Under the pieces are notes generated by a model. That model had not been told where the DNA came from, made no database searches, and saw nothing but the letters and a program-made list of their open reading frames with translations. Of a DNA stretch of 64,000 bases, positions 19,036-28,139 are shown one piece after another. Position numbers and translations under genes: made by a program. Position 1 is the first letter of the stretch, and each line of letters starts with the position of its first letter. This DNA is from Hyphomonas sp. (GTDB lineage: Bacteria > Pseudomonadota > Alphaproteobacteria > Caulobacterales > Hyphomonadaceae): contig NZ_JAGYJH010000001.1 of assembly GCF_018402285.1 (NCBI RefSeq), forward strand, positions 19,589 through 83,588, given 5' to 3'.

Positions 19036-19247
19036 CGGGCACCCTCATTCGCTATTTCAATGTTCCGGCGGCTGCCTACCCTTTTTAGGGCATGGGGGGA
19101 AGGGCTGGCGAATGCGTATCCCGGCGCACACGCATTAATTGCCTGCAACGGGCGCCGATCCGTGCCCAATGCGAGGTTGCGGCCGAACGGAACCGATTCG
19201 TCTCCGGGGCGTTAAACCTTCAGCCACACCTCAACGAGGAGCCCCTG

Positions 19248-19848
19248 ATGTCCAAGCGTATCCTGTTTGCGTCGATGTGCGTCCTGGCCAGTTGCACCCC
19301 CCACCAGGAGATCGACCGGGATGCCCCCGGGCGACATCTCCTCACCCTCCTTAGCTGATCCCCAGACCTCGACGCCGGCCGAGGCCGATGCCAAGTTCAA
19401 GGCAAGCACGGCAGATGGCGGCGCAGGCCAGGTCGATAGCGCCGTGGCAGCGGTCTACAAGATCCGTTCTACCGCCGACATTGCCCCCGCCGCGACCGCG
19501 ATGATGACGCTCGCCGACAAGGACGAGGACGGACAGCTGACGCTGGAGGAATACGATCTTCTCGCCCCGGCCCTGGCCCAGGCGGACAATACCCAAAGCG
19601 CCAATGATGATGGCAGCACAGTGGAAAAACAGGGCGCAGCCGAATATGCCGAAACGTCTGACGCCGCGCCGATAAGCGTGGAAGAATTCTTCAACGAAAC
19701 CGCCGGCGCTGATGGCACCATCTCCCGCGAGGACCTGGCATCGGCCCTGACAGCGCGCTTTGAAACGGCCGACGCCAATTCCGACGGCACGCTGACTGCT
19801 GAAGAAGCGGCAACCTTTTCCGCCAGCATGCGGTTTGGACGCGAATAA
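19248..19848 (+). CDS. EF-hand lipoprotein, frameshifted between signal peptide and domain
   Basis: A lipoprotein signal peptide (MSKRILFASMCVLASC, lipobox LASC) starts at 19248 with GAGGAG upstream, but its frame closes at 19358. The rest, in the +1 frame to 19848, contains two calcium-binding loops: DKDEDGQLTLEE and DANSDGTLTAEE, plus a degenerate middle one (GADGTISRED). Removing one base from the six-C tract at about 19297-19302 joins the two parts into one normal reading frame of about 199 residues. As it stands only a signal-less form from about 19321 could be made. Likely role is periplasmic calcium binding. Either a consensus error or a slippage-prone tract. Confidence 0.6.
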
Positions 19849-19898
19849 CCCTCGCGCGCCAGCGTGAAGCGTCAATCCCGTGACGCTCCGTACACCGT

Positions 19899-20111
19899 CT
19901 ATTTCTTCTTGATGCCTGCCTTGAAATCCGCCTTGCCCAGATCAAGCCGCTTCTTGAGGTCGGGCCCCGGCCTTTGCGGCGTGCCCGCCTTCCCATCCCC
20001 TTGAGGACCCGGAAGCTGCGAATACCCGCACTTCCAGCAGATCGAGACAAGAGGCGGAATGTACGACTTGCAGATGTAACACTCCCTGCTGCCCAGCTTC
20101 TCGTTTGACAT
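19899..20111 (-). CDS. Small zinc-ribbon protein
   Basis: 70 residues. Two CxxC knuckles (ECYICKSYIPP and SICWKCGYSQ) form a zinc ribbon in the N-terminal half; the C-terminal half is Lys/Gly-rich with no predicted fold (PDLKKRLDLGKADFKAGIKKK). GGGGAG lies 7 bases upstream of ATG 20111, so the longer frame from 20270, which would span the palindromic element, is not needed. Function unknown; possible nucleic acid or protein binding. Same strand as the upstream aminotransferase. Confidence 0.65.
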   Translation of the reverse strand: MSNEKLGSRECYICKSYIPPLVSICWKCGYSQLPGPQGDGKAGTPQRPGPDLKKRLDLGKADFKAGIKKK

Positions 20112-20195
20112 CGCGCGCTCCCCTGACCGGCCAATCGCCACTCTCTGACCATAAAGGCGCAGAGCGGGGACATTTCGGGTCAGGCGGAAAATGCA

Positions 20196-20272
20196 GGGTG
20201 CATTCAGGCGAGCGGCCGCAATGCATGGTCCACCGTCGCAATGCGGTGCATTGCGCTGCGCTGAATGCACCC
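20196..20272. repeat. Nested palindromic element (REP-like hairpin)
   Basis: Outer arms GGGTGCATTCAG (20196-20207) and CTGAATGCACCC (20261-20272) are perfect 12-base inverted repeats. Inside, GCAATGCA (20218-20225) pairs with TGCATTGC (20247-20254). The whole 77-base unit can fold into one long hairpin and begins 8 bases after the aminotransferase stop. No strong T-run follows. It looks like a REP-type intergenic element or a 3' stabilising hairpin. Confidence 0.7.
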
Positions 20273-20279
20273 TTACGAA

Positions 20280-21494
20280 TTACTCCGCAGCCGCCACAAC
20301 CGGCTTGATCTCCTTCACGCCGCGCGAAGCGAGGAACTTACGGATGTTGCGGCCCGCCTGGCGGATGCGCTGTTCATTCTCAACGAGCGCGATGCGGACA
20401 TAATCATCCCCATGCTCGCCAAAGCCAGCGCCCGGCGCCACAGCCACATGCGCTTCGTTGATCAGCTGCAACGCAAACTCAAGGCTGCCCAGATGGCGCA
20501 GCTGTTCCGGGATCGGCGCCCAGGCAAACATCGAGGCCTTCGGGCTCGGCACGGGCCAGCCCGCGCGCGTGAAGCTGTCGACCAGCACGTCGCGGCGGCC
20601 TTTATAGATCGCGCGGGTCTCGTCCACGCATTGCTGCGGGCCGTCAAGCGCAGCCACAGCGGCCACCTGGATCGGCGTATAGGCGCCATAATCGAGATAG
20701 GATTTCACGCGTGCCAGCGCGCCGACGAGCTTCTCATTGCCCGCCACAAAGCCCATCCGCCAACCGGCCATGGAATAGGTCTTCGACATCGTGGTGAACT
20801 CCACCGCGATGTCCTTTGCTCCGTCCACCTGCAGGATCGAAGGGGTCGGCTCCTCGAAATAGATCTCGTTATAGGCAAGGTCCGACAGCACCCAGAGGTC
20901 ATGCTTCTTCGCGAACTTCACCGCTTCCTTGTAGAAGTCGAGATCGCACACCGCCGCCGTCGGGTTCGACGGGAAGCAGAGCACCATCGCGGTTGGCGGG
21001 GGCACGGAATACTTCACGGCCCGGCCAAGATTGGACAGGTATTGCTCGGGTGTATGCGCCGGGACGCCGCGGATCGAGGCCCCGGCAATGATGAAGCCGA
21101 AATGGTGCAGCGGATAAGACGGGTCTGGCGCCAGGATCACGTCGCCTGGCGCAGAGATGGCCTGCGCCAGGTTGGCAAAGCCCTCCTTGGAGCCGAGCGT
21201 GACAATCACCTCCCGGTCCTTGTCGAGCGTGACGCCAAAGCGGCGCTTGTAATAATCGGTCAGCGCCCGGCGCAGGCCGGGGATGCCGCGCGAGGCGGAA
21301 TAGCCGTTCACGTCCGGCTTGCGTGCCGTCTCGATCAGCTTGTCGACGATATGCTTGGGCGTCGGCAGGTCCGGATTGCCCATGCCAAGGTCTATGATGT
21401 CTGCGCCCCTGGCGCGCAGCGCCGCTTTCGTGCGGTTCACCTGTTCAAACACGTAAGGCGGAAGGCGCCGGATCTTGTGAAAGTCGGTGTTCAT
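20280..21494 (-). CDS. Class I/II aminotransferase (AlaC / LL-DAP aminotransferase-like)
   Basis: 404 residues of fold-type I. The PLP lysine is in TTMSKTYSMAGWRMGF, with the upstream SNPTAAVCDLDFY (NPT motif) and the C-terminal arginine in DDYVRIAL. The sequence belongs to the group often annotated LL-diaminopimelate aminotransferase, yet closer to glutamate-pyruvate transaminases of the AlaC/YfdZ type; substrate cannot be fixed. ATG 21494 matches the conserved MNTDFHKIRRLPPYVF start; a TTG at 21509 is less likely. It lies close to hom and glpX, fitting aspartate-family amino acid metabolism. Confidence 0.85.
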   Translation of the reverse strand: MNTDFHKIRRLPPYVFEQVNRTKAALRARGADIIDLGMGNPDLPTPKHIVDKLIETARKPDVNGYSASRGIPGLRRALTDYYKRRFGVTLDKDREVIVTLGSKEGFANLAQAISAPGDVILAPDPSYPLHHFGFIIAGASIRGVPAHTPEQYLSNLGRAVKYSVPPPTAMVLCFPSNPTAAVCDLDFYKEAVKFAKKHDLWVLSDLAYNEIYFEEPTPSILQVDGAKDIAVEFTTMSKTYSMAGWRMGFVAGNEKLVGALARVKSYLDYGAYTPIQVAAVAALDGPQQCVDETRAIYKGRRDVLVDSFTRAGWPVPSPKASMFAWAPIPEQLRHLGSLEFALQLINEAHVAVAPGAGFGEHGDDYVRIALVENEQRIRQAGRNIRKFLASRGVKEIKPVVAAAE

Positions 21495-21505
21495 TTTCAG
21501 AGGTC

Positions 21506-21928
21506 TCAATAGTCGTCTTGTGTGACGCGGGGAACATTGAACTGGCTGCGGATAGCAGCGACTTCGGCTTGGGTGAGGAAATCGGATTCCGGCGGAATGT
21601 CGCCAAACCCCTCAATCATGCTGTCGGCGATGGCGCGGATTTCCTCGGCTCCGCCCACCGCCACGCTAGCTCGGGGGCCTGCAAAGGCCGCCACCAGATC
21701 CTCGCCCTTGCCTGCGCGCGCGCGCAGGGCGGTCCCGGGCACGTTGCCGGGATCAACCACAGGCAGCTCCGAAAGCTCCGGATAGCCTTCGCCCCGGATT
21801 TCCGTCCGCCGCTCGCCATACCAGGCCGGCGCGCTGTTAACGGCTTCCCGCACCTTCGCATACGAAGATGAACATCCCGCAATGAGCAGCAAAGGCACAA
21901 TCAGGAGGGGAATCGCCGTGTTTTTCAT
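21506..21928 (-). CDS. Small lipoprotein of unknown function
   Basis: 140 residues. Signal peptide with lipobox LIAGC (Cys about 19), then a soluble domain with no family I recognise (AWYGERRTEIRGEGYPELSELPVVD, later SDFLTQAEVAAIRSQF). Start could be ATG 21928 or ATG 21940, four residues longer; neither has a clear ribosome site. It precedes the aminotransferase by 11 bases and is probably co-transcribed. It is divergent from phaC across 71 bases. Confidence 0.65.
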   Translation of the reverse strand: MKNTAIPLLIVPLLLIAGCSSSYAKVREAVNSAPAWYGERRTEIRGEGYPELSELPVVDPGNVPGTALRARAGKGEDLVAAFAGPRASVAVGGAEEIRAIADSMIEGFGDIPPESDFLTQAEVAAIRSQFNVPRVTQDDY

Positions 21929-21999
21929 GGTTAAGCTCATTAAATGACAAACATTCTGAAGGATAGATAAGCCCAAAGAAGCGGGCGAAACTACGACAC

Positions 22000-23832
22000 A
22001 TGGGCGGAAACAACATACCAGCGTCTGAGACACCTTCCATCGCATCCCTGCTGATGGCGCAGGACCCCGCACATCTGCAAGTGCTGATGACCACACTGGC
22101 GCTGGCAAACACCGAATCCCAGGCCCTCCTTACTGAAGTGCTCACTGGCTCGGGCCCCCTTGGCACCGTCTCCCAGGGCGACCCCATGGGCGCGGCCGAC
22201 GCCTTCGGCAAGGTCGGCATGAGCCTGGCGCAGAACCCCATGGCGCTGATGCAGGCCAACATGGACCTGATGCAGGGCTGGATGGGCCTCTGGCAGGAGA
22301 TGGTCACCGAAACCCTCTCTGCCGAGCCCAGGCCCGAGAAGGACAAGCGCTTCGCCGATCCCGAATGGCAGACGAATCCAGGCTTCAAGTTCATCCGCAA
22401 GGCCTATGACCTCAACGCCCGCTGGATGATGAGCCTGGCTGACCGCGCGCCCGGCCTGGAAGAGCCGATCCACCTGCGCGCCAAATTCTTCATGCAACTG
22501 CTCACCGACAGCCTCTCGCCGACAAACTTCCTCGGCTCCAACCCGGCCGCGCTCAAAGCCTTTATCGAGAGCGGCGGGGAAAGCGTGCTCGCCGGCATCC
22601 GCATGGCCCGCGAAGACATCCGCAAGGGCGGCGGCAAGCTGCACATCACCCAGACCGACGAAACCCCCTTCAAGCTTGGTGAAAACATCGCCACAGCGCC
22701 CGGCCAGGTCGTCTTCCGCAATGACCTGATCGAACTCATCCAGTATGCGCCCACGCAGGAAACCGTCTACTCCAAGCCGCTGCTGATCTTCCCGCCCTGG
22801 ATCAACAAGTTCTACATCCTGGACCTGCAGGAAAAGAACTCGATGATACGCTGGCTGGTCGACCGTGGGCTGACGGTTTTCGTCGTCTCCTGGCGTTCGG
22901 CCGATGGCGTGACAAAAGACTACACCTGGGACGACTACGCCAAAAGGGGTATCTATGCCGCCGTCGAAGCCGCCCTGCAGGCATCGGGCGCCAAGAGCCT
23001 CAATGCGGTCGGCTACTGCATCGGCGGCACGCTGCTAACCTCCACCCTCGCCCACATGGCCGCCACCGGTTACAAGAAGATCGACTCGGCCACTTTCTTC
23101 GCCTCGCAGTCGGACTTTGAACTCGCCGGAGACCTGAAAGTCTTCACTGATGGTCCGGGCCGGGACTATGTCTACGGCATCATCGACAATCACGGCGGCA
23201 TCATGCCCGGCAAGGACATGTACGAGACCTTCAACTGGCTCCGCCCGATTGATCTCGTCTGGCGCTATGTCATCGACCAGTACATGCTGGGCAAGGAGCC
23301 CCGCCCGTTCGACCTGCTCTACTGGAATGCCGACCAGACCAATATCCCCGGCCCCGTCCACAAGCGCTACCTCTCTGAATGTTATGCGGAAAATCGCCTC
23401 GCCCGCGGCGAATACACCGTCCTCGGAGAGAAGATCGACATGGCCAACATCCAGATCCCCGTGATGCTGCAGGCCTCAAAGGACGATCACATCGTCCCGT
23501 TTGAAAGCGTCTACCGCTCGGCCAGGCGATTTGGCGGCGACACCACTTTTGTACTGTCCGGGTCCGGACATATCGCCGGCGTGGTCAACCATCCCGATGC
23601 TAAGAAATACCAGCACTGGACCAATGACAGCCTCGATCCGGCAACCGCCGCCGACTGGCTGCAGACCGCCACCGAAACCCCAGGCAGCTGGTGGCCCAGC
23701 TGGTGGGCCTGGCTGAAGCCGAAATCCGGCCGCAAGGTCAAGGCCGTGAAGCCCAAGGACATGGGCCTCGGCGCTGCACCCGGCACCTATGTCAAGGTCC
23801 GCCTCGAAGACATAAAGCTGCCGGCGCTCTAG
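22000..23832 (+). CDS. phaC: Class I poly(3-hydroxyalkanoate) synthase PhaC
   Basis: 610 residues. The lipase-like box is GYCIGG with the nucleophilic cysteine; the rest of the triad is in KDDHIVPF (Asp) and SGSGHIAGVVN (His). N-terminal PhaC_N domain (about 90-270) precedes the alpha/beta-hydrolase core; the Trp-rich SWWPSWWAWL near the end is typical. It polymerises hydroxyacyl-CoA at the granule surface. The gene stands alone, with no phaA/B nearby; the phasin is 13 kb away. Its TAG stop shares the tetramer CTAG with the convergent argC stop. Confidence 0.96.
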   Translation: MGGNNIPASETPSIASLLMAQDPAHLQVLMTTLALANTESQALLTEVLTGSGPLGTVSQGDPMGAADAFGKVGMSLAQNPMALMQANMDLMQGWMGLWQEMVTETLSAEPRPEKDKRFADPEWQTNPGFKFIRKAYDLNARWMMSLADRAPGLEEPIHLRAKFFMQLLTDSLSPTNFLGSNPAALKAFIESGGESVLAGIRMAREDIRKGGGKLHITQTDETPFKLGENIATAPGQVVFRNDLIELIQYAPTQETVYSKPLLIFPPWINKFYILDLQEKNSMIRWLVDRGLTVFVVSWRSADGVTKDYTWDDYAKRGIYAAVEAALQASGAKSLNAVGYCIGGTLLTSTLAHMAATGYKKIDSATFFASQSDFELAGDLKVFTDGPGRDYVYGIIDNHGGIMPGKDMYETFNWLRPIDLVWRYVIDQYMLGKEPRPFDLLYWNADQTNIPGPVHKRYLSECYAENRLARGEYTVLGEKIDMANIQIPVMLQASKDDHIVPFESVYRSARRFGGDTTFVLSGSGHIAGVVNHPDAKKYQHWTNDSLDPATAADWLQTATETPGSWWPSWWAWLKPKSGRKVKAVKPKDMGLGAAPGTYVKVRLEDIKLPAL

Positions 23833-24765
23833 GCGACCAGCCCCGCGCCCTCGTCCAGCCCCAGCGCAATGTTCAGATTCTGCACCGCCGCGCCCGAGGC
23901 GCCCTTTGCCCAGATTGTCCAGCCGCGCCACAAGCCGCGCCTGCTCATCTGTCCCGAAGACATAGATCTCCAGCCGGTTGGTGTCGTTGCAGCCTTCTGC
24001 ATCGAGCCCCTTCAGCGCGTCGCCGTCCGTGAGCGGAACAACCTTCACGAACGCTTCGCCCGCATAGGCCCCCGTCAATGCCTTGTGGATGTCCTTGCGT
24101 TTCGGACTGCCCGGCAACGCCCAGAGCGGCAGCGGCACTTCCACGATCATCCCCTGCGCAAACCGGCCGACAGCAGGCGTAAACATGGGCAGGTGCGAGA
24201 GGCCGGTGAACTTCTTCATTTCCGGCGGATGCTTGTGCTGCTGGCCGAGGCCGTAGATGCGGAAGTTATCCTGCGTCTGGCGCTCTTCAAATTCGGCGAT
24301 CATCGGCTTGCCGCCGCCCGAATAGCCCGACACGGCGTTCACGCTCACCGGCCAGCTGGCAGGAAGGATCCCGGCTGCCACAAGAGGGCGCACAAGCGCA
24401 ATGAAGCCGGTGGGATAGCATCCGGGATTGGAGATCCGCTTGGCCGCAGCAATCGCCGCGCGCTGGCCCCTGTCCATCTCGGCAAAGCCATACACCCAGC
24501 CCGGCGAAATCCGGTGAGCGGTGGAGGCGTCGATGATGACGGTGTTGGGATTGGAAACCAGGCTGGCGGCCAGCCGCGAGGCATCGTCGGGCAGGCAGAG
24601 GATCACCACATCGGCCTTGTTGATCAGGCGCGCCCGCTCTTCGACATCCTTGCGCTTGTCGGCATGGATCGAGATCAGCTCCAGATCCTTGCGGCCCTTC
24701 AGCCGCTCGGCAATCTGAAGCCCGGTCGTCCCGGCCTCGCCATCAATGAAAACCTTGGGGATCAT
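23829..24765 (-). CDS. argC: N-acetyl-gamma-glutamyl-phosphate reductase (type 2), frameshifted near 3' end
   Basis: Type 2 ArgC with FIDGEAGTTGLQI dinucleotide loop and the catalytic-cysteine segment SNPGCYPTGFIAL. It reduces N-acetylglutamyl phosphate in arginine synthesis. Up to DNLGKG (about residue 288) the frame is normal; then one base too many near 23899-23905 shifts it. In the other frame the expected ending (ASGAAVQNLNIALGLDEG...) reads perfectly to a stop at 23829-23831, giving 311 residues, normal for the family. Read without correction the protein runs about 350 bases into phaC antisense. Start ATG 24765 has GGAGGGG upstream. Confidence 0.85.
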
Positions 24766-24800
24766 GGCGCCCCTCCGCGAAAACAAGGGCAAAAACAAAC

Positions 24801-24824
24801 GGGCGCTTCGTTTCCGAAGCGCCC
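24801..24824 (-). terminator. Rho-independent terminator of rplM-rpsI
   Basis: Perfect 10-base arms GGGCGCTTCG and CGAAGCGCCC with a GAAA tetraloop on the transcribed minus strand, followed by GTTTGTTTTTG. Located 26 bases past the rpsI stop. Confidence 0.9.
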
Positions 24825-24850
24825 GCCAGACATTGGATATGCTGCTGCGA

Positions 24851-25333
24851 TTAGCGCTTCGAGAACTGGAAGCTGCGGCGGGCTTTCGCCTTGCCGTACT
24901 TCTTGCGCTCGACGACGCGCGGGTCGCGGGTCATGAAGCCGAACGGCTTGAGCACGGCGCGAAGGCCGGGCTCATAAGCAACCAGAGCGCGGGAGATGCC
25001 GTGGCGGACCGCGCCGGCCTGGCCCATGAGGCCCGAGCCCTTGACAGTCGCGATCACGTCAAACTCGCTTGCGCGGCCAGCTTCGATCAGAGGCTGGGCA
25101 ATCACCATGCGCAGAACCGGACGAGCGAAATACTGCTCCTGGTCGCGACCGTTGATGATGATCTTGCCAGTGCCGCGCTTGATCCAGACGCGGGCAGTGG
25201 CTTCCTTGCGGCGGCCAGTGCCATAGGCGCGGCCCTGGGCATCGATCTTGGGCTCAACGGATTTAACCGGCTGAGCAGAAGGCGCGCCCGTCATGGTGCC
25301 AAGGTCTTGCAGCGAGTTGGAGGTGTCGGTCAT
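24851..25333 (-). CDS. rpsI: 30S ribosomal protein S9
   Basis: 160 residues; the C-terminal 130 are classical S9 ([36 protein letters not shown], and the basic tail ending SFQFSKR that reaches the P site). The first 30 residues are an extra Ser/Thr/Pro-rich extension common in alphaproteobacterial S9. Five bases downstream of rplM, as almost universally. Confidence 0.98.
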   Translation of the reverse strand: MTDTSNSLQDLGTMTGAPSAQPVKSVEPKIDAQGRAYGTGRRKEATARVWIKRGTGKIIINGRDQEQYFARPVLRMVIAQPLIEAGRASEFDVIATVKGSGLMGQAGAVRHGISRALVAYEPGLRAVLKPFGFMTRDPRVVERKKYGKAKARRSFQFSKR

Positions 25334-25338
25334 GTTTA

Positions 25339-25803
25339 TCAGGCCGTTTTCGAGTTTTTGCGGTTCATCGCCTTGAAGTCGACGACTTCAGGCGCCTGTG
25401 CAGTGTGCGGGTGATCAGCGCCGGCGTAAACGCGCAGCTTGCCGAACTGTTTGCGCGACAGCGTGCTTTCGCGCGGCATCATGCGCTTGACAGCCATTTC
25501 GATCGCGCGCTCCGGGAAGCGTCCGGAAAGGATCTTGCCAGCGGTGGTCGACTTGATACCGCCCGGATAGCCGGTGTGGCGGTAATAAACCTTGTCGGCC
25601 AGCTTGTTGCCGGTGAACACAGCCTTCTCGGCATTGATAACGACGATGTGATCGCCAGTATCGACATGCGGAGTAAAGTCAGGGCGGTGCTTGCCGCGAA
25701 GGCGTTTGGCGACGTAAGAAGCAAGCCGTCCGACAACGACGTCAGACGCGTCGATCACGACCCACTTGTTCTCTACCCCTACGGGTGCGTTATACGTTTT
25801 CAT
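25339..25803 (-). CDS. rplM: 50S ribosomal protein L13
   Basis: 154 residues with the L13 core: [35 protein letters not shown], then [10 protein letters not shown] and [23 protein letters not shown]. Start at ATG 25803 gives the conserved MKTYNAP; the longer upstream frame overlaps the divergent lipoprotein gene and is rejected. First gene of the rplM-rpsI operon; the 37-base gap to the divergent lipoprotein start must hold both promoters or their 5' ends. Confidence 0.98.
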   Translation of the reverse strand: MKTYNAPVGVENKWVVIDASDVVVGRLASYVAKRLRGKHRPDFTPHVDTGDHIVVINAEKAVFTGNKLADKVYYRHTGYPGGIKSTTAGKILSGRFPERAIEMAVKRMMPRESTLSRKQFGKLRVYAGADHPHTAQAPEVVDFKAMNRKNSKTA

Positions 25804-25840
25804 CGCTCTGCTCAGAGCCTCTACTTTCGGAGTTCCAGGA

Positions 25841-26803
25841 ATGCAAATTAAGGGCTGGCGTTTAAGCGCCGCGTTTCCCTTTGTCAACGCAGCCGCCGGG
25901 CTTAGCCTGCTTTTTGCGGTAAGCGCCTGTGGACGGCAAGAGGCACCCACCGCTGATCCTGATCAAGCTCCTGTAATTTCAGGACAAATTGAGCTTCCAG
26001 CGGTCTGGTCGACCCGTCCTTTGCAGGGCGAAATCCGCGATGTGGCGCTCTCTTCGGGCTCCGGAGCCATTCTGGCGGTCGCTTATGACGCTGGCGGCCT
26101 TGAATTTTTTGACATGGAAGGCGAGCGGCTGGGCGAACCGGCACGGTTCCATCTCAAGGATCTGGCCGATGGCCGCTCGGCCAGCATCGAAGGCGCCCAG
26201 CTTACGATCTTCCCGGGCGTGACCGAGGAGGGCACCCTTAAGGCGTATGTCTTCGGCAGCGGCCTGCTCGGTCCGGCCCAGATCGACCTGCCCATTCCCG
26301 AAGAGCGCATGGTCGAAGGCCTCTGTACCGGCGAGGCCGGCTCGCAGGGCCTGATGCGCCTCGCCTACTGGACCATCTCGGACAACCGTACCCTGCGCAC
26401 CGGCATCGTAAGCCAGTCCGGCGATGAACTGTCCTGGACCGAAGAAGCCGCCACCGAGGCCGGTTTCCCGGTCACGTCCTGCGTCTTTGCCTATGACACG
26501 CTGATCGCGTCACCGCGCTCTGCCGCGTCCGCCTCGCTGACGCGCGGGGAAAACTCGGCCCTTCTCTCGATCGAGGAAGGCGGTCAGCTGCAGATCTCTA
26601 CCGATCTTGGCATGACTACCAATGATATCGCTGTCCGCGACGGCATCACCATCACCGCGCCCGACAGCCCCACCGCCGTCACCGCCCATGGCACCCTGCC
26701 GGCCGGCGGGTATCCGGGCGGCGTCGTCGTCATCGCCGGCGAAACCAGCGACGGCACCCATCAGGTCGTCTTCGTCGATCCCAGCGTCATCACGCTGCAG
26801 TAA
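25841..26803 (+). CDS. Lipoprotein with possible beta-propeller phytase-like repeats
   Basis: 320 residues. Lipobox VSAC (Cys about 30) ends the signal peptide. The rest is beta-rich with repeated strands such as [20 protein letters not shown] and [15 protein letters not shown], reminiscent of the 3-phytase-type beta-propeller, but I could not see the acidic calcium-site pattern clearly, so this is tentative. GGAG precedes ATG 25841. The last 43 bases overlap the convergent ctaA coding region (26761-26803), so both proteins share DNA on opposite strands at their C-terminal ends. Confidence 0.7.
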   Translation: MQIKGWRLSAAFPFVNAAAGLSLLFAVSACGRQEAPTADPDQAPVISGQIELPAVWSTRPLQGEIRDVALSSGSGAILAVAYDAGGLEFFDMEGERLGEPARFHLKDLADGRSASIEGAQLTIFPGVTEEGTLKAYVFGSGLLGPAQIDLPIPEERMVEGLCTGEAGSQGLMRLAYWTISDNRTLRTGIVSQSGDELSWTEEAATEAGFPVTSCVFAYDTLIASPRSAASASLTRGENSALLSIEEGGQLQISTDLGMTTNDIAVRDGITITAPDSPTAVTAHGTLPAGGYPGGVVVIAGETSDGTHQVVFVDPSVITLQ

Positions 26804-27840
26804 GCGTTGTGCGCTCTCGGGCCGCCTGCACGCCAGACCGTGTAGACGGCCCACAGCGTGATCACCACGCCGAGGCCCTGATGCACCAGCGCCAGCCCCA
26901 TCGGCGCGGCGTTCACCAGCGTGAGAATGCCCCAGACCGCTTGCGCCGAAACCAGCACCGCCAGGAACGCGAACTCCCGGCTGAGGGTGCTCTTCCGGAA
27001 CGCCCACGCCGCCACAAGGCTTCCTGCCCAGAGAATGTAGGCAAGCAGGCGGTGATTGAACTGCGTCGCCTCCCGCCCCTCAAACAGGCTCCGCACGCCC
27101 AGATCGGCGTGCATATAATGAGCGGGAAATACCTCCCCCGCCATCAGCGGCCAGTCGGTATAGGTCCGCCCCGCATCGAGCCCCGCCACAAGCGCGCCCG
27201 CCGCCATCTGCACAAAGATCAGCACCATCAGCGCCAGCGCCGCCTGCCGCGCCGCTTTTGGCGCCCCGGCCCGCTGCTGCCGCCCAAGGTCCAGCCACAG
27301 CCAGGTGATAAACGCCAGGATCAGCAGCGCCAGGGTAAAGTGCGTCATCAGCCGGTAAGGCGCGACCGACACCCGCTCGGTCTCGCCAATACCGCTCGCC
27401 ACCATCCACCAGCCGATCGCCCCCTGCAGCCCGCCCAGCGCAATCAGCCCGGCAAGCTTCCAGGCAAGCCCCTGCCCCAGCCAGCGCCGCGCCGCGAAGA
27501 CCGCAAACCCGGCCACCGCCACAAGCCCGATCAGACGCGCGATCTGCCGGTGTCCCCACTCCCACCAGTAAATGAACTGGAACTCGCCCATCGACATGCC
27601 GGCATTCTGAAACTGGTATTGCGTCGTCGACCGGTACTTCTCGAACTCGGCCAGCCATGCCGCCTCGCTCATCGGCGGCAGCGCGCCGCTGACAGGACGC
27701 CACTCTGTTATGGAAAGCCCGGAATCGGTCAGGCGCGTCGCCCCGCCCACCAGGATGATCGCATAGACCATCAGGGCCAGAAGGATCAGCCAGCGGCGTA
27801 TCCAGCCTGCGGCAACGGGAGAAATTGCGTTTGTGCTCAT
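26761..27840 (-). CDS. ctaA: Heme A synthase (COX15/CtaA)
   Basis: 359 residues, eight hydrophobic segments. The four heme-ligand histidines are in WEWGHRQ, LMTHFTLA, FNHRLLA and VHQGLG, matching the proteobacterial COX15 type. It oxidises the C8 methyl of heme O to give heme A for aa3-type cytochrome oxidase, at the inner membrane. The C-terminal 14 residues after the last helix ([17 protein letters not shown]) lie in the overlap with the convergent lipoprotein gene and are probably a recent 3' extension. Confidence 0.95.
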   Translation of the reverse strand: MSTNAISPVAAGWIRRWLILLALMVYAIILVGGATRLTDSGLSITEWRPVSGALPPMSEAAWLAEFEKYRSTTQYQFQNAGMSMGEFQFIYWWEWGHRQIARLIGLVAVAGFAVFAARRWLGQGLAWKLAGLIALGGLQGAIGWWMVASGIGETERVSVAPYRLMTHFTLALLILAFITWLWLDLGRQQRAGAPKAARQAALALMVLIFVQMAAGALVAGLDAGRTYTDWPLMAGEVFPAHYMHADLGVRSLFEGREATQFNHRLLAYILWAGSLVAAWAFRKSTLSREFAFLAVLVSAQAVWGILTLVNAAPMGLALVHQGLGVVITLWAVYTVWRAGGPRAHNAYCSVMTLGSTKTT

Positions 27841-27921
27841 GAAGCCTAGATCACTTGACGCGCGCGCCGATCAAGGGTCGCTGTGGTCGCAGGCCGCCCG
27901 GGAAAGGACGATTACGAACCC

Positions 27922-28134
27922 ATGCAGAACCCGCGAAAGCCCATCGCCATGCTGGCCATGCTCGCCTGGCTCGTCATCTATATCGTGGCCATCGGCTCCC
28001 TGAGCGGTCAGATCGGCGCCCTTTCCGGCTGGCTCCAGATGCCCCTCTACATCCTCGCCGGCACTCTCTGGATCCTCCCCTTGAAGCCCCTCTTCGCCTG
28101 GATGAACGCGGTCGAGCCGCCCGAGGAAGACTGA
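27922..28134 (+). CDS. DUF2842 small membrane protein
   Basis: 70 residues with two hydrophobic helices (AMLAMLAWLVIYIVAIG and LQMPLYILAGTLWILPL) and an acidic C-terminus. The IVAIGSLSG and WILPLKPLFAWM pieces match the DUF2842 family, found in alphaproteobacteria, function unknown. Start at ATG 27922 preferred over a GTG at 27883, whose extra residues are not hydrophobic and overlap the ctaA promoter region. The next gene begins 5 bases after its stop. Confidence 0.75.
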   Translation: MQNPRKPIAMLAMLAWLVIYIVAIGSLSGQIGALSGWLQMPLYILAGTLWILPLKPLFAWMNAVEPPEED

Positions 28135-28139
28135 CCCCT

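Noticed and set aside
19081..19095. CCCTTTTTAGGG as a terminator for the EF-hand or hom genes
   Set aside because: It lies upstream of both divergent starts, so it cannot terminate either; arms are only 4 bases.
23476..23828. ArgC extended to 440 residues
   Set aside because: The extra part is antisense to phaC and arises from a one-base frameshift; the proper ArgC ending is in the other frame.
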